Part shown: positions 7,241-10,373 of the stretch, piece by piece
Layout of the letters: each line of letters opens with the position of its first letter
Position numbering within the stretch: the stretch's first letter is position 1
Assembly: GCA_047619485.1 (NCBI GenBank)
Contig: JBLHKE010000234.1
Span: 1-10,373 of the forward strand
DNA length: 10,373 nucleotides
Reading direction: 5' to 3'
Source of the DNA: JBLHKE01 sp047619485
Lineage (GTDB): Bacteria > Verrucomicrobiota > Verrucomicrobiia > Verrucomicrobiales > DEV007
Notes under the pieces: model-generated
The model's database searches: none
Seen by the model: the letters and a program-made list of their open reading frames with translations, nothing else
What the model was told of the DNA's origin: nothing
Translations under genes and position numbers: made by a program

Positions 7241-7264
7241 GCGTCATTCCAAGTGATGGGATAA

Positions 7265-8299
7265 CTACCTAGTCTTTTCGAAGAAGAGACCGAAGGGGAT
7301 GAGTCGCGCCCTGGCCATGGTGACGAGAGTTTTCTGGCCAAATGGATTGAGCAGGAATGGGTGAAGTTTCATCGCCCAGTTGACGCGGCGCTTGAATCGC
7401 TTCCGGTGTAGCTGGTTGACGTTCTGGATCGTCTGCGTCCAATTTTCTTTCCCGCCGGCGTAGTCGAGCAATGGTTGGAGGGCGATTTCTGCTGATTGGA
7501 ATGCCATCGTCATCCCGTTGCCGGTGAAGGGTGGGATCATCGAGTAGGCGTCACCGATCTGGAGTTTATCCTCGCTGAGTGGTTGGTGGCCGAGTTTGAA
7601 GGCGGTGACGCCGAGGACGCTGTCGGGCTGCATCTCGGCCGATTCCAGTTGGCAGGCTAGCTGTCCGAGTTGGCTTGCGCGCAGGTAGGCGAGGAGCAGG
7701 GCGCTGCGGTCTTTTGCTTTCAGCTCGCGATTCAATTTAAAGAGACCGCAAACGTTGGCGGTGGCGTTCTCCACTTTTGAGATGCCCACGTAGCAGTCAC
7801 GCCCGAAGTGCATCTGCAGGTCGGTGTCCATCGATTCGGTGAAGCCGGTGACGTGGCACTTGAGTCCGATCCATTCGCCGTCGCTGGCGCGTTGGCGACC
7901 ACAACTCCATACCGTCGACTCCTCGGGTCGCTCCGACGGATTTGCGCGAGTATTGGTTTCGAGGTCGCCGCCGAGGCTGACGAATTTCTCTGCGAGCCAG
8001 TGATCGAGATGGTGCCGGGAGATGCCGATGGCGGCTTTCGGTAGGCGCTTCTTCAGCACCGGGCGGTCGTGGTAGAACCACTGGGAGTCGTGATTGGTGA
8101 CCTGTTGGTCGAATGCCCGGAGGATGCCCAGTTTTTTCAAGGTCGACTGATCGACGCCACAGATGAACTCGCCGCAGACCCGGTGTCGCGGGTAGCTGCC
8201 GGCTTCGAGGAGTCGGACAGGGATCTTCCTGATGCGGAGTGCGATGCCGAGGCTGAGGCCGGCAAGCCCGCCGCCGACGATGGTTATCTGCTTGCTCAT
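7265..8299 (-). CDS. FAD-dependent oxidoreductase, geranylgeranyl-reductase/FixC type
   Basis: This 344-aa flavoprotein has an N-terminal Rossmann FAD-binding motif, ITIVGGGLAGLSLGIAL (residues 5-21). The PRHRVCGEFI segment (37-46) is typical of the geranylgeranyl reductase and PHBH-like monooxygenase superfamily. A second FAD-contact motif, IGDAYSMIPPFTGNGM, lies at 248-263. These enzymes reduce polyprenyl double bonds or hydroxylate aromatic substrates. No membrane helix is evident, though the C-terminus (302-344) is basic and hydrophobic and may sit on the membrane. Its ATG overlaps the stop of the upstream methyltransferase as ATGA, so the two are almost certainly translationally coupled and act on the same substrate. 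I recall pairs of this kind beside type III polyketide synthases making alkylresorcinol or alkylpyrone lipids; no such synthase lies in the window. Family assignment is secure; the substrate is unknown. Confidence 0.87.
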   Translation of the reverse strand: MSKQITIVGGGLAGLSLGIALRIRKIPVRLLEAGSYPRHRVCGEFICGVDQSTLKKLGILRAFDQQVTNHDSQWFYHDRPVLKKRLPKAAIGISRHHLDHWLAEKFVSLGGDLETNTRANPSERPEESTVWSCGRQRASDGEWIGLKCHVTGFTESMDTDLQMHFGRDCYVGISKVENATANVCGLFKLNRELKAKDRSALLLAYLRASQLGQLACQLESAEMQPDSVLGVTAFKLGHQPLSEDKLQIGDAYSMIPPFTGNGMTMAFQSAEIALQPLLDYAGGKENWTQTIQNVNQLHRKRFKRRVNWAMKLHPFLLNPFGQKTLVTMARARLIPFGLFFEKTR

Positions 8300-8988
8300 G
8301 ATCGCTTGGTTGCGATCACCTGATACGCACCAAGAAGGTTGGTGGATACCTCGACGTCCCAGATCTGTCGATCCAGGCCGAGCAGGTCGGGGAGTTCCTC
8401 GCCCTGAAACCCGGCGTCGATGCTGGTGTGGATGTCTTCCCGCGTAACGTAGTTGATCCCTGCTAGGCGCAGGGCGTAGGCGAGGGCATGGGGGAAGTGT
8501 GCCCGCAGTGGTTCGACGGCGATCAAGCTGCTCGCGCGATCAGCGATCCATCGGCCGATCCGGGCAAGCCCATCGTCCTCGAAGTGATGCAGCAGCAGGT
8601 TCGCGACGACGAGATCAGCGGCGGGTGATTCCTCTGCCACCGCTAGGATATCCCGCTGATCCCAGTGCCATGACTCTGGCCACCGTGGGCTGCGTGGGGA
8701 GAAGTCGAGCGCGGTGAATGGATTGATGCCGCAGCCAAATTTGCGGGCAACCGCTGCGCCCAAGGAACCATCGCCGGCACCGAGTTCCCAGTTTTCGCCG
8801 GATCGCCCGAGACGGTGTTTGTCAATCTGCTTGAGGATCCAGCGTTGGTTGCCCATCAGGGCATTCACCAGCAGAAGGTCTTGGCGGCTGCGGATCGCAT
8901 CCGGGGCGTCGGCTGGCAGGGAATCGAGGATCTCTGGTTCGACGATGCGCTTGGGCTTGTAGAATCTTGGCGACACGGGTATCATCAT
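8296..8988 (-). CDS. Class I SAM-dependent methyltransferase
   Basis: This protein of 230 aa has the Rossmann methyltransferase motif I WELGAGDGSLG (residues about 67-77), an acidic post-I position in ALDFSPR (93-99) and the motif IV region ADLVVANLLLHHFEDD (124-139). The N-terminal segment PEILDSLPADAPDAIRSRQDL followed by LVNALMGNQRWI resembles methyltransferases found next to type III polyketide synthases and flavoproteins, from memory of such clusters. The target is therefore possibly an aromatic or quinone-like lipid. The stop overlaps the start of the FAD-dependent oxidoreductase (ATGA). Start choice is uncertain: tandem ATGs at 8988 and 8985 are followed by conserved-looking sequence, and no Shine-Dalgarno is visible. 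The reading frame stays open to 9105, but that extension lies antisense to the cytochrome signal peptide and has no visible motif. Its ATG shares a CATG with the divergent cytochrome gene. Confidence 0.85.
   Translation of the reverse strand: MMIPVSPRFYKPKRIVEPEILDSLPADAPDAIRSRQDLLLVNALMGNQRWILKQIDKHRLGRSGENWELGAGDGSLGAAVARKFGCGINPFTALDFSPRSPRWPESWHWDQRDILAVAEESPAADLVVANLLLHHFEDDGLARIGRWIADRASSLIAVEPLRAHFPHALAYALRLAGINYVTREDIHTSIDAGFQGEELPDLLGLDRQIWDVEVSTNLLGAYQVIATKRS
8938..8965 (+). promoter_or_regulatory. Possible promoter of the cytochrome-ubiE operon
   Basis: TAGAAT (8960-8965) matches the -10 consensus at five of six bases and would place a transcript start near 8972, 15 nt before the first cytochrome ATG. 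The upstream TTCGAC (8938-8943) with a 16-bp spacer is a poor -35. The element lies inside the 5' end of the divergent methyltransferase gene. Confidence 0.25.
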
Positions 8989-9418
8989 GCAGTCGATGAA
9001 AGCATTAGGAAGAAAATTGTGTCTAGCGCTGGCTTCACTGGTGATCGTGTGTCTGGTCGGCTGCTCGGTGAAAGATCGCCTCCCAGATCTCCCAAAGATT
9101 CCCAAGATTGGAAAGAAAGAGCCCGCGCTCCCCGCGCATGTCGGACCGGCGGGGTCGGGGAGCTACCTGTTTTACAAAAGCTGTGCGAACTGTCACGGCG
9201 ATCCTCCCTCGAAAATTTTTGCCGGGTTAATGAAAGATTTGCCGACGATCATCGACCCGCGGCGTGTGAAAACACTCGATCAAAATTGGCTGCTTAAGAT
9301 CATTTCGGAGGGCGGCGCGGGCGTCGGCAAGCGGGCATCGATGCCGGCCTTCAAAGATGTGCTTACCGATTCGGAGATCAGGCGTATTGTTTCATATCTT
9401 AATGGAAACCCAGTCTAA
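8987..9418 (+). CDS. c-type cytochrome lipoprotein
   Basis: This 143-aa protein is a membrane-anchored, periplasm-facing monohaem cytochrome c that would shuttle electrons between membrane-bound redox enzymes. Residues 1-26 form a lipoprotein signal peptide: basic start, hydrophobic LCLALASLVIVCL, and lipobox LVGC with Cys26 as the lipidation site. A proline/lysine-rich linker follows (31-53). Haem attachment is CANCH (66-70) with His70 as proximal ligand; Met119 in ASMPAF is the probable distal ligand. The C-terminal helix LTDSEIRRIVSYL completes a class I cytochrome fold. The start may be the ATG at 8987 or the in-frame ATG at 8996; the latter gives MKALGRKL, an equally good signal. No Shine-Dalgarno is seen for either. 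Its last 17 nt overlap the start of the ubiE-like gene, so the two are one operon. The exact electron partner cannot be told from sequence. Confidence 0.9.
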   Translation: MQSMKALGRKLCLALASLVIVCLVGCSVKDRLPDLPKIPKIGKKEPALPAHVGPAGSGSYLFYKSCANCHGDPPSKIFAGLMKDLPTIIDPRRVKTLDQNWLLKIISEGGAGVGKRASMPAFKDVLTDSEIRRIVSYLNGNPV

Positions 9419-10169
9419 ACCGGCCAGCGATCCCGGAGTCTTCCGACCGACTCTCGGTGAGGAACTCGATCAGCCAGAGAGCAAACGCGAGCTGAACTTG
9501 GAGATCTTCACCCGGATTGCCCGCGAATATGATCTAATTTGCAAGCTGCTCTCCTTCGGACGTGACCTGAAGTGGAAACAGAAAATGGTGCGTCTGCTAC
9601 CTGACAAAACCGAGCCCTATTGCATCGACCTTGCCACTGGGACGGGAGATCTTTCCTTCTATCTGGGCGATCGTTACCCGGACGGAAGTGTGGTCGGGAT
9701 CGATCTGACGGAGAAGATGATCGAGGTGGCCAACGGTCGCAACGAGCAGAAGAATGTGAGTTTCGAGATTGGCGACATGGCGGCTCTAGAGGTTGCCGAT
9801 GGCAGCGCGGACATCGTCACGGGAGGGTATGCCTTGCGCAATGCCCCGATACTACGCGAGGCGATCCGCGAGGTGCGCCGGATCCTCAAGCCGGATGGGG
9901 TGGCCGTATTTTTAGATTTTTCGAAACCGAAGAACAAGCTCGGGCAATTTCTGAATGTCGCGTCATTGAAGTTCTGGGCGAGCCTGTGGGGGCTGGTGTT
10001 GCACCGTCGCCCGTGGGTCTACGGCTACATCGCGGATAGCTTGCACAAGTTTCCAGATCGCGATGCGCTGGAGAGGATTTTCGTTGAGGAAGGATTCGAA
10101 CTGGTCGAGCGGAAGCTGCATTTCTTCGGGGTGATGGAGAAAGTGGTGCTGCGCAAGCGGCCAGAGTAG
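9402..10169 (+). CDS. ubiE: UbiE/MenG-family quinone C-methyltransferase
   Basis: The 255-aa protein is a SAM-dependent methyltransferase of the UbiE/MenG/COQ5 family, which methylates the ring in the last steps of menaquinone or ubiquinone synthesis. Motif I is DLATGTGDL (76-84), the ribose-binding acid is D101 in GIDLTEKM, and the family block GGYALRNAP (141-149) leads to RRILKPDGVAVFLDFSKP (159-176). The usual N-terminal signature (YDxMNxxxS and a following W) appears as YDLICKLLSFGRDLKW (43-58), so it is recognisable but divergent. The residue expected as Glu in the second signature is Asp172. The start at 9402 is chosen because the family-like sequence begins soon after; a frame extension to 9357 lies wholly inside the cytochrome gene. 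The 17-nt overlap with that gene suggests coupled translation. A role in menaquinone synthesis is likely; a methyltransferase for another prenylated or aromatic quinone-like lipid is the alternative. Confidence 0.82.
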   Translation: METQSKPASDPGVFRPTLGEELDQPESKRELNLEIFTRIAREYDLICKLLSFGRDLKWKQKMVRLLPDKTEPYCIDLATGTGDLSFYLGDRYPDGSVVGIDLTEKMIEVANGRNEQKNVSFEIGDMAALEVADGSADIVTGGYALRNAPILREAIREVRRILKPDGVAVFLDFSKPKNKLGQFLNVASLKFWASLWGLVLHRRPWVYGYIADSLHKFPDRDALERIFVEEGFELVERKLHFFGVMEKVVLRKRPE

Positions 10170-10373
10170 CGCGCAGTAGCACTGCGTGGATTGCCGCCGT
10201 GTCTCCATGGCTCTCTCGCTATTTTGGTGGATAACTCCAGCCTTAGGGGCACCTCCGGAAACCTGCTGTGGAAATGGGGCGCAGAGAAAATTCCCGCTGG
10301 GGAGGCGATAAACGCTAAGCTATCTGGTGATAGTGGGCGCTTTAGCAACGAAGACAGCGGGGATTTTATCAAG
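10170..10373. other. Right-edge stretch with no identified gene
   Basis: No family motif is recognisable in these 204 bp. The plus-strand frame that follows the ubiE stop stays open to the window edge, with TTG at 10191 and GTG at 10227 as the only candidate starts and no Shine-Dalgarno, so it could be chance or the start of a gene that continues outside. A minus-strand frame covering 10025-10372 runs antisense through the end of ubiE and has no recognisable domain. A nested hairpin lies at 10314-10346 (CTATC-TGGT-GATAG inside GCTAAG/CTTTAGC). Confidence 0.4.

Noticed and set aside
6464..7264. A 266-codon open frame on the plus strand across the 5' part of mutS
   Set aside because: It is antisense to the strongly conserved MutS N-terminal domains, is rich in V, E, L and G as expected of a mirror frame in GC-rich DNA, and shows no motif.
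8989..9105. N-terminal extension of the methyltransferase to a start at 9105
   Set aside because: The extra 39 residues lie antisense to the cytochrome signal peptide, show no motif, and the family-like sequence begins after the tandem ATGs at 8988/8985.
10025..10372. A 115-codon minus-strand frame at the right edge
   Set aside because: Half of it is antisense to the conserved end of the ubiE-like gene and no domain or ribosome-binding site is visible.

Overview
The window looks like a piece of chromosome from a Gram-negative bacterium of moderately high GC content. It encodes an outer-membrane LPS-assembly protein (LptD), a lipoprotein c-type cytochrome and a UbiE/MenG-type quinone methyltransferase. 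The style of the proteins, the gene mix and the scarcity of clear Shine-Dalgarno sequences fit the Verrucomicrobiota/PVC group, but that placement is inference; there is no rRNA or other phylogenetic marker here beyond the proteins. I see no transposase, integrase, phage gene, CRISPR array or obvious horizontally acquired island.

Layout, left to right. (1) A complete tRNA-Thr(TGT) on the minus strand (2-74). (2) A divergent 164-bp gap that ends in a promoter-like element with a LexA-like dyad between its -35 and -10 hexamers, followed by radC (+, 239-1036). A stem-loop plus T-run follows radC. (3) A 256-bp AT-rich gap with an 11-T run, a strong hairpin and a possible promoter, then lptD (+, 1293-3662). 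(4) Convergent to lptD, a compact RecF/OLD-like ABC-type ATPase of 199 aa (-, 3717-4316). (5) mutS (-, 4481-7087), ending in an alanine/proline/lysine-rich tail with a terminal beta-clamp-like motif. (6) A two-gene minus-strand cassette: a SAM methyltransferase (8296-8988) overlapping by ATGA a FAD-dependent oxidoreductase of the geranylgeranyl-reductase type (7265-8299). (7) Divergent from it, with start codons sharing one CATG, a plus-strand pair: a c-type cytochrome lipoprotein (8987-9418) overlapping by 17 nt a UbiE/MenG-like methyltransferase (9402-10169). (8) 204 bp at the right edge in which I can name no gene.

Functionally the window mixes DNA repair (radC, mutS, perhaps the small ATPase), envelope biogenesis (lptD) and membrane redox/lipid chemistry (methyltransferase plus flavoprotein; cytochrome plus quinone methyltransferase). 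No single multi-gene novel system is obvious. The strongest leads are the LexA-like site in the radC promoter, the very small orphan ATPase next to mutS, and the methyltransferase/flavoprotein pair without the type III polyketide synthase that, as I recall, such pairs often accompany.
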